A stretch of DNA of 51,455 nt. Source: Halieaceae bacterium UBA5085 (GTDB taxonomy: Bacteria; Pseudomonadota; Gammaproteobacteria; Pseudomonadales; Halieaceae). Shown piece by piece: positions 8,930-17,470 of this stretch. The stretch covers positions 116,907-168,361 of the forward strand of contig DIAF01000045.1 of NCBI GenBank assembly GCA_002414665.1, written 5' to 3'. The notes beneath the pieces were generated by a model. It was not told the DNA's origin, ran no database searches, and worked only from the letters and a program-made list of their open reading frames with translations. Made by a program: the position numbers and the translations under genes. The stretch's first letter is position 1. Each line of letters starts with the position of its first letter.

Positions 8930-9958
8930 ATGGAAGTCGAAATAACAAAAACAGGCCAAAGAGCCGCGACCCACGCAGTGCGCGAAACCGAAGAACCGGC
9001 CTATGCAGAAAACGCCGACCCGACTGAGCTCGATGCGCTGGACGCGGATGAGTCGGTGGACGCGGTGGACGACGATGACGAGGCATTTGCCTTCGATCGG
9101 GCAAAGGCCGCGCGTTCCGGCGAAAAGTCGCTGGATGCGACCCAGCTGTATCTCAATGAAATCGGATTTTCCCCACTGCTTACCGCGGACGAGGAAAAGC
9201 ACTTCGCGCGTTTGGCGTTAAAGGGTGACGAAGCGGCGCGTCGCAGGATGATTGAGAGCAACCTGCGTCTGGTGGTGAAGATTTCCCGCCGTTACCTCAA
9301 TCGCGGGCTCACGCTCCTCGACCTGATCGAAGAGGGCAACCTGGGCCTGATACGGGCTGTGGAGAAGTTTGATCCCGAACGGGGCTTCCGTTTTTCCACC
9401 TACGCGACCTGGTGGATTCGCCAGACGATTGAACGCGGCATCATGAACCAGACCCGGACGATTCGTCTGCCCATTCATGTTGTCAAGGAACTCAATGTGT
9501 ACCTGCGCGCCGCGCGCGAACTCACCCAGAAACTCGACCATGAGCCCACCGCGGAAGAAATCGCGGAAATGCTCGATCGCCCTGCCGGCGAAGTCAAACG
9601 CATGCTGGGGCTCAACGAGCGGGTAACCTCCATTGATGTGCCGATAAGTTCCGACTCCGACCGCGCGATGCTGGAAACTATTGCGGACAGCAACGACAGC
9701 GACCCGTCGCAGCTGTTGCAGGAGGATGACATTCGCGACAGCATCAGCCAGTGGCTGGATCAGCTCCCCGAGAAGCAGCGTGAGGTGGTCGCGCGGCGTT
9801 TCGGCTTGCGTGGCCACGAAAGCAGCACGCTGGAAGAGGTGGGGCGGGAGATAGGCCTGACACGTGAACGGGTCAGGCAGATTCAGGTCGAGGCGCTGCG
9901 CCGTTTACGCCAGATCATGGAGACCCAGGGTCTGACCGGGGACGCGATTTTCCGCTGA
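8930..9958 (+). CDS. rpoS: RNA polymerase sigma factor RpoS
   Basis: Stationary-phase and general-stress sigma factor. The 342-residue protein has an acidic N-terminal extension (about 1-60), region 1.2 (DATQLYLNEIGFSPLLTADEE), region 2 (NLRLVVKISRRYLNRGLTLLDLIEEGNLGLIRAVEKFD, then RFSTYATWWIRQTIERGI), region 3, and region 4.2 helix-turn-helix (STLEEVGREIGLTRERVRQIQVEALRRLR). Position after nlpD supports RpoS over other sigma-70 members. The nlpD-rpoS gap is 86 bases; GAGGTGAGG sits just before the ATG. The direct repeat TTGTAA-N4-TTGTAA around 8848-8863 is the only structure I see in the gap. Confidence 0.96.
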   Translation: MEVEITKTGQRAATHAVRETEEPAYAENADPTELDALDADESVDAVDDDDEAFAFDRAKAARSGEKSLDATQLYLNEIGFSPLLTADEEKHFARLALKGDEAARRRMIESNLRLVVKISRRYLNRGLTLLDLIEEGNLGLIRAVEKFDPERGFRFSTYATWWIRQTIERGIMNQTRTIRLPIHVVKELNVYLRAARELTQKLDHEPTAEEIAEMLDRPAGEVKRMLGLNERVTSIDVPISSDSDRAMLETIADSNDSDPSQLLQEDDIRDSISQWLDQLPEKQREVVARRFGLRGHESSTLEEVGREIGLTRERVRQIQVEALRRLRQIMETQGLTGDAIFR

Positions 9959-9962
9959 AGCC

Positions 9963-10286
9963 TCAGCGCTCCAGCAAAGCGAGCTTGTTGGGTTTGTTGG
10001 CCCACTCTTCGGCGTCCGGGAGGGCGTCTTTCATTTCCGTGATATTGGGCCACACCTCGGCGAGCTCGGCATTGAGCTCAAGGAATACGGTCTGGTCCTC
10101 CGGCAGTTCGTCTTCCGAATAAATGGCGTCTACCGGACACTCGGGCTCGCAGAGCGCGCAATCAATGCACTCGTCAGGGTGAATCACCAGAAAGTTGGGT
10201 CCCTCATAAAAGCAGTCAACTGGACAGACTTCCACGCAGTCTGTGTGCTTGCACTTGATACACTGTTCGCCTACAACAAAAGTCAT
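9963..10286 (-). CDS. fdxA: 7Fe ferredoxin FdxA
   Basis: Small electron carrier with one 3Fe-4S and one 4Fe-4S cluster. The 107-residue protein has the two cluster-binding stretches CIKCKHTDCVEVCPVDCF and CIDCALCEPECPVDAIY, followed by the long acidic C-terminal extension typical of Azotobacter-type FdxA. It is convergent with rpoS (4-base gap) and lies downstream of mutS on the - strand, the pairing seen in Pseudomonas. Its redox partner is not evident here. Confidence 0.94.
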   Translation of the reverse strand: MTFVVGEQCIKCKHTDCVEVCPVDCFYEGPNFLVIHPDECIDCALCEPECPVDAIYSEDELPEDQTVFLELNAELAEVWPNITEMKDALPDAEEWANKPNKLALLER

Positions 10287-10308
10287 GCCAGTTTTGCCTC
10301 GTTTGCAG

Positions 10309-10406
10309 GGGCGCCTCTGCCCCGTGGGCGCCCGTTTCGGGTCGGAAGTTTAACCGCTGCGCCGCGAGTTTTAAAGGGTTCGCGCAGCGCTGTTTTCCCG
10401 CTGCGC
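10309..10406 (-). terminator. Two hairpins between mutS and fdxA
   Basis: Downstream of mutS on the - strand there are two GC-rich inverted repeats. One has an 8-bp stem (10382-10389 with 10399-10406) and a 9-base loop; the other a 7-bp stem (10309-10315 with 10327-10333). Neither is followed by a clean T tract, so they are candidate terminators for mutS, or leader structure for fdxA, at low confidence. The rest of 10287-10423 shows nothing else. Confidence 0.4.
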
Positions 10407-10423
10407 ACGGCGGTCGCCAGCCG

Positions 10424-12988
10424 CTAACCCTGGCCCAGTGTCTCGCGGAGGCGGTAGAGCACCTCCAGCGCTTCCCTGGGGCTCAGGGCATCCGGGTCCG
10501 TGTTCTCCAGGAGGGTGACCGCAGGGTGTGGTTCAGTGCTGGAGAACAGCTCTGCCTGGGTGGGTGCCGGCAGCGGGTCGCCGCGCCCCGGGGCGCGCTC
10601 CAGCGCCTGCAGCTTCTCCCGGGCGGCGCGCAGCACCGCGTCCGGTATGCCCGCCAGTTTCGCCACCTGCAGGCCAAAGCTGCGGTTCGCCGGCCCTTCC
10701 TGGATGTTGTGCAGAAACACGACATGGTCTTCGTGCTCGGTGGCGTCCAGATGCACGTTGGCCATGGTCGGGCACTGTTCCGGCAGGGCGGTGAGCTCGA
10801 AATAGTGGGTGGCGAAAAGCGTGAAGGCACGCACATTGCGGGCCAGTTGGACTGCAGCCGCCCACGCGAGGCTGAGACCGTCGAAGGTACTGGTGCCGCG
10901 GCCCACCTCGTCCATCAGTACCAGGCTGCGCTCGGTAGCGTTGTGCAGGATATTGGCGGTCTCAGTCATCTCCACCATGAAGGTCGAGCGCCCGCTGGCG
11001 AGGTCATCCGAGGAGCCGATGCGGGTGAATATGCGGTCCAGGGGTGACAGCCGGACGCGGTCTGCCGGCACGAAGCTGCCCACGTGCGCGAGCAGGGCGA
11101 TCAGCGCGTTCTGGCGCATGTAGGTGGATTTACCGCCCATGTTGGGGCCGGTGATCAGCAGCATGCGCCGGCTGTCGTTGAGCAGTGTGTCATTGGCGAT
11201 AAAGGGGTCCTCCAGCACCTGTTCTACCACCAGGTGGCGGCCGGCCTCCACCTCAAAAACCTGTTCCTGCGTGAACTCCGGCTGGCACAGGCGCAGCCGC
11301 TCGGCACGCTCTGCCAGTGTCCCGAGCACGTCCAGCTCGGCGACGGCCGATGCGGTGTCCTGCAGCGCCGCAAGCTGCTCGTTGAGTGTTTCAATCAGGG
11401 TCTCGTAGAGCATCTTTTCCCGCGCCAGTGCGCGACTGCGAGCCGAGAGCGCTTTGTCTTCGAAGGCCTTGAGTTCCGGTGTGATGAAGCGTTCCGCATT
11501 CTTCAGCGTCTGGCGACGCTGGTAGGTGTCTGGCGCGCGGGCCGATTGCGCGCGGCTGATTTCAATAAAGTACCCGTGAACGCGGTTGTAGCCCACTTTC
11601 AGCGTACTGATGCCGGTCGCCGCCCGTTCCCGCGCTTCGATCTCCAGCAGGAAGTCGCCCGCGTTACTGCTGATGCGGCGCAATTCGTCGAGTTCGGCAT
11701 CGTAGCCGGTAGCGATCACACCGCCCTCACGAATCACCACGGGTGGGTTTTCGCCTATAGCGCGCTCCAGTAGCTGGCAGATCTCCGGATATTCCGAAGC
11801 CTGCACTGAGAGCGCATCCAGGCGCTCCGCCCTGCAGTCGGCGAGCGCCTCACGCAGGGCGGGCAGCGCGCCCAGCGAACTGCGCAGCCGGGTCAGGTCC
11901 CGCGGTCGCGCTGAACGCAGCGCGACGCGGCTGAGAATGCGCTCCATGTCGCCAATGGGTTTCAGCGCAGTGCGCACCGCCTCAAAGTGGTACTCATCGC
12001 AGAGCGCGCGCACTGCTCCCTGGCGCTGACTGAGAACTGCCGTGTCGGTCAGTGGGCGATGCAGCCAGCGGCGCAGCAGGCGGCTGCCCATTGCGGTCAC
12101 GCAGTGGTCCATGACGGAAAACAGGGTGTGCGTGTCGCCGCCGGCAAGGTTGCGGTCAATTTCCAGGTTGCGTCGTGTGGCCGCATCCATAATCACGCTC
12201 TCTGCGCGATTTTCATGCGCCATGCTGCGAATATGCGGCAGATTGCTGCGCTGGGTATCCTTGACGTATTGCAGCAGGCAACCAGCCGCCCCAAGTGCCA
12301 GCCCCAGGCTCTCACAGCCGAAACCCTGCAGGTCATGGGTCTGGAACTGCAGATTCAGGGCACGGCGCGCGCTGTCCTGGTCGAACTCCCAGGCCGGTTG
12401 TGCTCGCGCGCCACGCCGTGCGCTGAGCAGGGGCAGGCCGAGAGTGTCCTGGAACAGCACCTCCGCCGGATTCAAGCGCTGCAGTTCACTGGCGAGCGCC
12501 TCATCGCCCTCGACCTCGAGCACGCGGAAACGGCCGCTGGCAAGGTCCAGCCAGGCCAGGCCGAAGCGGCCCCGGTGCTCCGCCACCGCGAGTAACAGGT
12601 TGTCGCTGCGTTCCTCCAGTAACGCCTCGTCACTCAGGGTTCCGGGGGTTACAACCCGCACAACCTGGCGTTCCACCGGGCCCTTGCTGGTCGCCGGGTC
12701 ACCGATTTGCTCGCAGATGGCCACCGAAACACCGCTTTTGACCAGGCGCGCAAGATAGCCTTCAGCCGCGTGGTAGGGTACCCCCGCCATGGGGATGGGC
12801 TCGCCGGCGGATTTGCCCCGCGCGGTCAGGGTAATATCGAGGAGCTCAGCGGCACGCCTGGCGTCGTCGAAGAACAGTTCATAAAAGTCGCCCATGCGAT
12901 AGAACACCAGGTCACGCGGATGCTGCGCCTTGATTTTCAGGTACTGCTGCATCATGGGGGTGTCCACTGTTGCGGAATCGCTGTTCAT
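10424..12988 (-). CDS. mutS: DNA mismatch repair protein MutS
   Basis: Recognises base mismatches and small loops and recruits MutL. The 854-residue product equals the family norm (E. coli 853). The mismatch-reading Phe-x-Glu motif lies in GDFYELFFDDA near the N-terminus; the C-terminal ATPase has Walker A GPNMGGKSTYMRQ, Walker B context LVLMDEVGRGTSTFDG and the FATHYFELT switch. The start is the ATG at 12988 (MNSDSATVD); a longer frame upstream adds residues unlike any MutS. A YbjN-family gene ends 76 bases upstream on the same strand. Confidence 0.97.
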   Translation of the reverse strand: MNSDSATVDTPMMQQYLKIKAQHPRDLVFYRMGDFYELFFDDARRAAELLDITLTARGKSAGEPIPMAGVPYHAAEGYLARLVKSGVSVAICEQIGDPATSKGPVERQVVRVVTPGTLSDEALLEERSDNLLLAVAEHRGRFGLAWLDLASGRFRVLEVEGDEALASELQRLNPAEVLFQDTLGLPLLSARRGARAQPAWEFDQDSARRALNLQFQTHDLQGFGCESLGLALGAAGCLLQYVKDTQRSNLPHIRSMAHENRAESVIMDAATRRNLEIDRNLAGGDTHTLFSVMDHCVTAMGSRLLRRWLHRPLTDTAVLSQRQGAVRALCDEYHFEAVRTALKPIGDMERILSRVALRSARPRDLTRLRSSLGALPALREALADCRAERLDALSVQASEYPEICQLLERAIGENPPVVIREGGVIATGYDAELDELRRISSNAGDFLLEIEARERAATGISTLKVGYNRVHGYFIEISRAQSARAPDTYQRRQTLKNAERFITPELKAFEDKALSARSRALAREKMLYETLIETLNEQLAALQDTASAVAELDVLGTLAERAERLRLCQPEFTQEQVFEVEAGRHLVVEQVLEDPFIANDTLLNDSRRMLLITGPNMGGKSTYMRQNALIALLAHVGSFVPADRVRLSPLDRIFTRIGSSDDLASGRSTFMVEMTETANILHNATERSLVLMDEVGRGTSTFDGLSLAWAAAVQLARNVRAFTLFATHYFELTALPEQCPTMANVHLDATEHEDHVVFLHNIQEGPANRSFGLQVAKLAGIPDAVLRAAREKLQALERAPGRGDPLPAPTQAELFSSTEPHPAVTLLENTDPDALSPREALEVLYRLRETLGQG

Positions 12989-13064
12989 GGTGTGCGTGGT
13001 GCCTGTTCCGTGGATCGATGGGTTAACGCAGTGGCGACGCATGCGGGCTGCAGTGGCCGCCCCT

Positions 13065-13535
13065 TCAATGCACCACGGAGCGCGGTCGCTGACGCGTGGA
13101 GCCATCCTCGGAAAAGAGGTAATCAAGCCGCAGGCATTCTTCCGCCAGTTGCAGCATGGCCTGCATGGTCATGGCCACGAAGTGATTGAACTGGCTCTCG
13201 GTAATGCCGGCATTGCCGGGGAAAATCGCCGCGGCAACCAGCTGCGGAGTCGCGTCGTCCACCACGTCGAGGAACAACTTGAGCACCGGGTATTCCATGT
13301 TCAGCCGTCCCAGATCCGCGGACAGGGCAAGCAGGGCCATGGGTCGGATTTCCAGCTCCGTGGTGAAGAGTAGCCCGAAGCTCTCGGGAATCAGCCGGCT
13401 GTCCAGTACTCCCTCCTGTGATCTGATTTCGCTGATGTGCAGGTTGTCGCAATGCTCGCACAGGTAATTCTGTACGGCGCTGGCGTTCAGCCAGCGTTCC
13501 AGCAGGGCGCGGTCGGGTGTGACGGGGGTGGACAT
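13065..13535 (-). CDS. YbjN family protein
   Basis: A 156-residue soluble protein that resembles E. coli YbjN end to end: LERWLNASAVQNYLCEHCDNLH corresponds to the N-terminal LRQWLDD...ECDNCQALH stretch, and the D(A/S)K/RL, RP-A-LAL(A)ADL, FLDVVDD and QFNHFVAMT blocks follow. E. coli YbjN affects motility, adhesion and stress resistance, and the fold is related to secretion-chaperone-like proteins; the biochemical role is unknown. The Cys26-x2-Cys29 pair is conserved with E. coli. It is read toward mutS and is divergent from the GCS2 ligase gene. Confidence 0.8.
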   Translation of the reverse strand: MSTPVTPDRALLERWLNASAVQNYLCEHCDNLHISEIRSQEGVLDSRLIPESFGLLFTTELEIRPMALLALSADLGRLNMEYPVLKLFLDVVDDATPQLVAAAIFPGNAGITESQFNHFVAMTMQAMLQLAEECLRLDYLFSEDGSTRQRPRSVVH

Positions 13536-13604
13536 GGGGCAACCAGTGGCAATTGGTGAACCCCGATTTTACGTCATGCCCGAACTATCCTCCACCGGCT
13601 TCTG

Positions 13605-13613
13605 TGCTATAAC
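13605..13613 (+). promoter_or_regulatory. Extended -10 element placed for a leaderless mRNA
   Basis: TGcTATAAC is an extended -10 motif (TGn plus a 5-of-6 hexamer). Its last base lies seven positions before the A of the ATG at 13620, so transcription would be expected to begin at the start codon itself. No Shine-Dalgarno stretch precedes that ATG, which agrees with a leaderless message. I see no convincing -35, which extended -10 promoters can lack. Confidence 0.5.
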
Positions 13614-13619
13614 GGTGCC

Positions 13620-15089
13620 ATGGGCACCGATATCCACACAGTGCAGTTCTCGACTGCTGACTACCGCCGTTTCAGCCGGCGGCTCGAGGCGAATCTGCAG
13701 CGCCTGGAGGCACTGTTGGCGGTACCAGGTTTCGGTGAGGGTCCCGCGTCACTGGGTGCCGAACTGGAGCTGTACGTTGTGGATGGCGCTGGCAGGCCCG
13801 CATACCTCAACGAAGAGTTGCAGGCCGCTGCGGGTGACGAGCAGCTGACACTGGAACTCAATCGCTACAATCTCGAGTACAACCTGACGCCGGTCGCAGT
13901 GGCCGCGAGTCCTTTTCTCTCACTGGAGGAGGAAATCTGCCGGAAGCTGGGGGCGCTGCGCCAGCTCGCGGCACAGCGGGACGCGCAGGTGGTGCCCATC
14001 GGCATTCTGCCGACGCTGCGGCGCGATGACTTCGGGCCCGCCTGCATGACCCCAAAACGGCGTTATGCCGCGCTGGTGGAACAGCTTATCGCCCGCCGCG
14101 GGCGGCATTTCACCATTAATATCAATGGCCAGCATCCGCTGCAGCTGGCCATGGACGATATTACTCTGGAGGGCGCCAATACCTCTTTCCAGGTTCACTA
14201 CCGGGTGGCGCCCGAGCGCTTTGCGGATGTGTTCAACGCGATCCAGGCGGTCACGCCCCTGGCGCTGGCGGTAGCCGGCAATTCGCCCACCCTGTTTGGC
14301 CATAGCCTGTGGCAGGAGACGCGTATTCCGCTGTTCAAGCAGTCCATCGACACGCGCCTGCCCGACCGTTACGCCTGGAAAGAGCCTGCTCGAGTGAACT
14401 TTGGCCAGGGCTGGGTGCGTCGCGATGCGCTGGAGCTGTTTGCCGAGGCGGTGCGTCTCTACCAGCCCCTGTTGCCGGTTTGCGCCGAGGAGGAGAGTGA
14501 TCCTGCGAGCAAGGAATTGCGCGAGTTGCAGCTGCATCAAAGCACGGTGTGGCTGTGGAATCGCCCGGTCTACGACGCGGCCGCTGGCGGTCACCTGCGC
14601 ATCGAGATGCGCACCCTGCCGGCGGGGCCCACAGCCGCTGACATGGTGGCCAATGCGGCATTCCTGATCGGCATGGCGGAGGGATTGCAGCCCGGCCTGC
14701 AACGCTGGTTGCCAGCTCTGCCGTTTTCGATTGCTGAACACAATTTTTATCGTGCGGCACAGGAGGGTCTGGCAGCCCGGCTTGTCTGGCCGCGTCCGCG
14801 ACAGACCGTGTGCGAGGAACAGGCTGCGGCCAGCCTGGTCGCGGCCATGCTGCCGGTGGCCCGCCGCGGCCTGGACGCCATCGGTATCGCCGCTACCGAG
14901 TCCGATCGCTATCTGGGTATCATCGAGCGGCGGCTGGCCAACGGGCAGACCGGGGCGCGCTGGCAACTGTCGCACCTCGGGCAACCGCAGTCCACGACAC
15001 GTCCGGATGCCGCGCAGTTGAGCGACATGCTCGAGGCTTACCGGCTGCGCAGTGAAACCAATGAACCGGTGGCGGAGTGGCCGCAGTGA
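13620..15089 (+). CDS. GCS2-type glutamate-cysteine ligase-like amidoligase
   Basis: A 489-residue carboxylate-amine ligase of the glutamate-cysteine ligase 2 superfamily. The N-terminal SLGAELELYVVD (about 45-56) supplies acidic metal ligands. The DITLEGANTSFQVHYRV and AVAGNSPTLFGH blocks and the HLRIEMRTLPAGPT strand (about 325-338) are typical of the fold. The family includes true GshA-like enzymes and YbdK-like ligases of other substrates; the substrate cannot be read from sequence. Its 3' end overlaps the next gene, an AspA/AstE-type deacylase, implying a joint role in making and breaking an amide bond. It lies between mutS and recA, where Pseudomonas has cinA. Confidence 0.8.
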   Translation: MGTDIHTVQFSTADYRRFSRRLEANLQRLEALLAVPGFGEGPASLGAELELYVVDGAGRPAYLNEELQAAAGDEQLTLELNRYNLEYNLTPVAVAASPFLSLEEEICRKLGALRQLAAQRDAQVVPIGILPTLRRDDFGPACMTPKRRYAALVEQLIARRGRHFTININGQHPLQLAMDDITLEGANTSFQVHYRVAPERFADVFNAIQAVTPLALAVAGNSPTLFGHSLWQETRIPLFKQSIDTRLPDRYAWKEPARVNFGQGWVRRDALELFAEAVRLYQPLLPVCAEEESDPASKELRELQLHQSTVWLWNRPVYDAAAGGHLRIEMRTLPAGPTAADMVANAAFLIGMAEGLQPGLQRWLPALPFSIAEHNFYRAAQEGLAARLVWPRPRQTVCEEQAAASLVAAMLPVARRGLDAIGIAATESDRYLGIIERRLANGQTGARWQLSHLGQPQSTTRPDAAQLSDMLEAYRLRSETNEPVAEWPQ

Positions 15090-16114
15090 GACGGGTGCGT
15101 TTTCTGCGTAATCCGCTGGCGACGGAGGTCGGCGACACGGTCGAGGACTTCCTGCATGTACTCGGTGGCCCCGCGAGTCTCTTTCTGGAGGGCAGGGACA
15201 GCAGCCGCACGCGGGCGCTGGTAACGCTCCTGCATGGCAACGAGCCTTCCGGCCTGATGGCCCTGTTCCGCTGGATCAAGTCGGGTCGCCAACCCGCCGT
15301 CAACTGCGTCTGCATCATCGGTTCCGTGGAGGCGGCCCTGCGTGCGCCGCTGTTCAGCCATCGCATGCTGCCCGGAGTGCGCGACCTGAACCGCTGCTTC
15401 AAGCCGCCGTTTGAGGGCGCCGAGGGCCTCCTCGCTGAGGAAATCTTGCAGATTTTGCGCGTGCACCACCCGGAAGCCGTCATCGATCTGCACAACACCT
15501 CCGGCAGTGGACCGGCCTTTGGGGTCTGCACGCATCTCGACCGTGAGCATGACGCGCTGGTCTCTCTGTTTACCGAACGCATGATTGTGACCCGGCTGAA
15601 CCTCGGTGCGTTGATGGAAATCAGCGAACACAGTTACCCTACAGTCACGGTTGAAGTGGGTGGTCGGCTTGACGAGCGTGCCCATGAGCTGGCCTGGGCG
15701 GGCCTTTGTCGCTACTTCGAGAGTGATCGCGTTCTGGCGGGTGATGAGCCGGTCTGGGAGCTGGAGGTCCTGCAGGACCCGGTGCGCCTGCATCTCAACC
15801 CCGGCGTGACGCTGGCTTACGGCGAGGGGCCTGACAGCGCGGCTGAGGTGACCCTGCGACAGGATATGGAGCATTTCAATTTCGCCACTGTCGGCCCGGA
15901 TGAGCCGCTGGGTTGGATACGCGGAGAGGTTCGTAGCCTGTTCTGGGCGCAGGATGCAGGGGGGCGCTGCGTACTCTCCAGTCTGCTGCGGTGCGACGGA
16001 GGGCGTCTTTACCCGGCGACCGCGATGACACTGTTCATGATCACCACCAACGTCGCGATCGCCCGCAGTGATTGCCTGTTCTATGTGGTCCCGCGGCTCA
16101 GCGTGTCATCCTGA
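15086..16114 (+). CDS. AspA/AstE family zinc deacylase (succinylglutamate desuccinylase-like)
   Basis: A 342-residue zinc-dependent amide hydrolase of the aspartoacylase/succinylglutamate desuccinylase branch of the M14 carboxypeptidase fold. Zinc ligands are visible: His50 and Glu53 in LLHGNEPSG, and His136 in VIDLHNTSG. VRDLNRCF (98-105) is the substrate-binding Arg/Asn loop, and the general-base Glu is in VTVEVGGRLDE. The start is GTG 15086, 8 bases after GGAG at 15074-15077 and overlapping the ligase stop; a GTG at 15077 would add three residues. No ast catabolic genes are nearby, so I do not call it AstE. Coupling with a GCS2 ligase suggests it acts on that enzyme's product or precursor. 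Confidence 0.8.
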   Translation: MRRVRFLRNPLATEVGDTVEDFLHVLGGPASLFLEGRDSSRTRALVTLLHGNEPSGLMALFRWIKSGRQPAVNCVCIIGSVEAALRAPLFSHRMLPGVRDLNRCFKPPFEGAEGLLAEEILQILRVHHPEAVIDLHNTSGSGPAFGVCTHLDREHDALVSLFTERMIVTRLNLGALMEISEHSYPTVTVEVGGRLDERAHELAWAGLCRYFESDRVLAGDEPVWELEVLQDPVRLHLNPGVTLAYGEGPDSAAEVTLRQDMEHFNFATVGPDEPLGWIRGEVRSLFWAQDAGGRCVLSSLLRCDGGRLYPATAMTLFMITTNVAIARSDCLFYVVPRLSVSS

Positions 16115-16182
16115 AACCTGCGCACCTGTCGCCCAGGCAGGCACATCCCTGATCGCCGGGCAGATTTGGTGGTTCAGGGGGC

Positions 16183-16221
16183 TTGCATTTCGCAGCCAAT
16201 GCACTGAGTATATATACAGTA
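16183..16221 (+). promoter_or_regulatory. recA promoter region with LexA (SOS) box
   Basis: Bases 16204-16219 read CTG-N10-CAG with the spacer AGTATATATA, and flanking bases extend it to an almost ideal gammaproteobacterial LexA box (TACTG TATATATATA CAGTA). A -35-like TTGCAT at 16183-16188 precedes it, and AT-rich -10 candidates lie inside the box, so LexA binding should block polymerase. The box ends 70 bases before the recA ATG. The rest of 16115-16289 shows no other structure. Confidence 0.88.
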
Positions 16222-16289
16222 CTCGGGTCCGGGAATCTGGCCCCTTCAACTTCCGCCGCACAGGCCATCAATGACAGGAGCCGTCGATT

Positions 16290-17339
16290 ATGGACGCCAA
16301 CAAGCAGAAAGCACTGGATGCAGCCCTCAGCCAGATCGAACGCCAGTTCGGCAAGGGCACGGTGATGCGCATGGGCGACAACGAACGGGTGGCCATGCCC
16401 GCGATCTCGACCGGTTCACTCGGTCTGGACATTGCGCTAGGCATCGGTGGCCTGCCCAAGGGGCGTATCTGCGAGATCTATGGTCCCGAGTCCTCGGGCA
16501 AGACGACACTCACGCTGCAGGTGATCGCCGAGTCGCAGAAAGCCGGAGGTACAGCGGCGTTTATTGACGCTGAGCACGCCCTCGATCCCAGCTACGCGGA
16601 AAAACTCGGCGTTTGCGTAGACGACCTGATCCTGTCACAGCCAGATACCGGTGAACAGGCACTGGAGGTTGCCGAGATGCTGGTGCGGTCCGGCGCGGTG
16701 GATGTGCTGGTCGTCGATTCGGTTGCCGCGTTGACGCCAAAGGCGGAAATCGAGGGCGAAATGGGTGATTCCCACGTCGGCCTGCAGGCGCGGTTGCTGA
16801 GTCAGGCCATGCGCAAGCTCACGGGAGCCATCAAGCACAGCAACTGTCTGGTGATCTTCATCAACCAGATTCGCATGAAGATCGGCGTGATGTTCGGCAA
16901 CCCGGAAACGACGACAGGCGGTAATGCGCTGAAGTTCTACTCTTCGGTACGCCTGGACATCCGCCGTATCGGTGCGGTGAAGGAGGGCGACGAGGTGGTC
17001 GGCAACGAAACCCGCGTAAAAGTGGTGAAGAACAAGGTGTCACCACCGTTCAAACAGGCCGAATTCCAGATTATGTACGGCAAGGGCATTTACCACATGG
17101 GTGAAGTCATCGATTGGGGTGTCAAACTTAACCTGATCGACAAATCCGGCGCCTGGTATGCCTACAAAGGAGACAAGATCGGGCAGGGCAAGGCCAATGC
17201 TGCGCGCTTCCTGGAGGAGAACCTGCCAATTGCTGAGGAAATAGAAGCCGAAATCCGTCGTCAGACCATGGTCGCCGCAACGCCTCCGGCGAAAAAGGTT
17301 GCGCCGGCGGCTGAAGCCGATCTGGCGGACGACGAGTAA
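16290..17339 (+). CDS. recA: Recombinase RecA
   Basis: ATP-dependent DNA strand exchange protein and co-protease for LexA cleavage. The 349-residue protein has Walker A GPESSGKTT (about 67-75), the LLVVDSVAAL-type Walker B (DVLVVDSVAALTPK), the L1 region MGDSHVGLQARLLSQAMRKLTG, the L2 region FGNPETTTGGNALKF and an acidic C-terminal tail (EADLADDE). Regulated by the LexA box upstream. A terminator follows, then recX. Confidence 0.98.
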   Translation: MDANKQKALDAALSQIERQFGKGTVMRMGDNERVAMPAISTGSLGLDIALGIGGLPKGRICEIYGPESSGKTTLTLQVIAESQKAGGTAAFIDAEHALDPSYAEKLGVCVDDLILSQPDTGEQALEVAEMLVRSGAVDVLVVDSVAALTPKAEIEGEMGDSHVGLQARLLSQAMRKLTGAIKHSNCLVIFINQIRMKIGVMFGNPETTTGGNALKFYSSVRLDIRRIGAVKEGDEVVGNETRVKVVKNKVSPPFKQAEFQIMYGKGIYHMGEVIDWGVKLNLIDKSGAWYAYKGDKIGQGKANAARFLEENLPIAEEIEAEIRRQTMVAATPPAKKVAPAAEADLADDE

Positions 17340-17346
17340 GGCCAAA

Positions 17347-17367
17347 CCCGGGTGCTGCGCGCCCGGG
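17347..17367 (+). repeat. Small inverted repeat after recA
   Basis: CCCGGG at 17347-17352 pairs with CCCGGG at 17362-17367 across a 9-base loop, just after the recA stop. There is only a short T run (TCGTTTTCC) beyond it, so it may act as a weak first terminator or as an mRNA 3'-end protector ahead of the better terminator at 17378. Confidence 0.4.
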
Positions 17368-17377
17368 GTCGTTTTCC

Positions 17378-17428
17378 AGGTGCCGGGCTCCACTCACCCC
17401 CACTCTCGCGTGCCCGGCACCTCTTTTA
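17378..17428 (+). terminator. Intrinsic terminator between recA and recX
   Basis: AGGTGCCGGG (17378-17387) is perfectly complementary to CCCGGCACCT (17413-17422), a 10-bp stem with a 25-base loop, followed at once by CTTTTATT. This is a credible Rho-independent terminator for recA. In E. coli recX is reached by read-through of a terminator in the same position, so this gene may be expressed in the same limited way. Confidence 0.7.
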
Positions 17429-17470
17429 TTCCGCACCGCGTTGCCTATGGCACGCGTTATCATGGCGTTC

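Noticed and set aside
12989..13126. N-terminal extension of MutS
   Set aside because: The added residues match nothing in MutS; the 12988 ATG gives the standard length.
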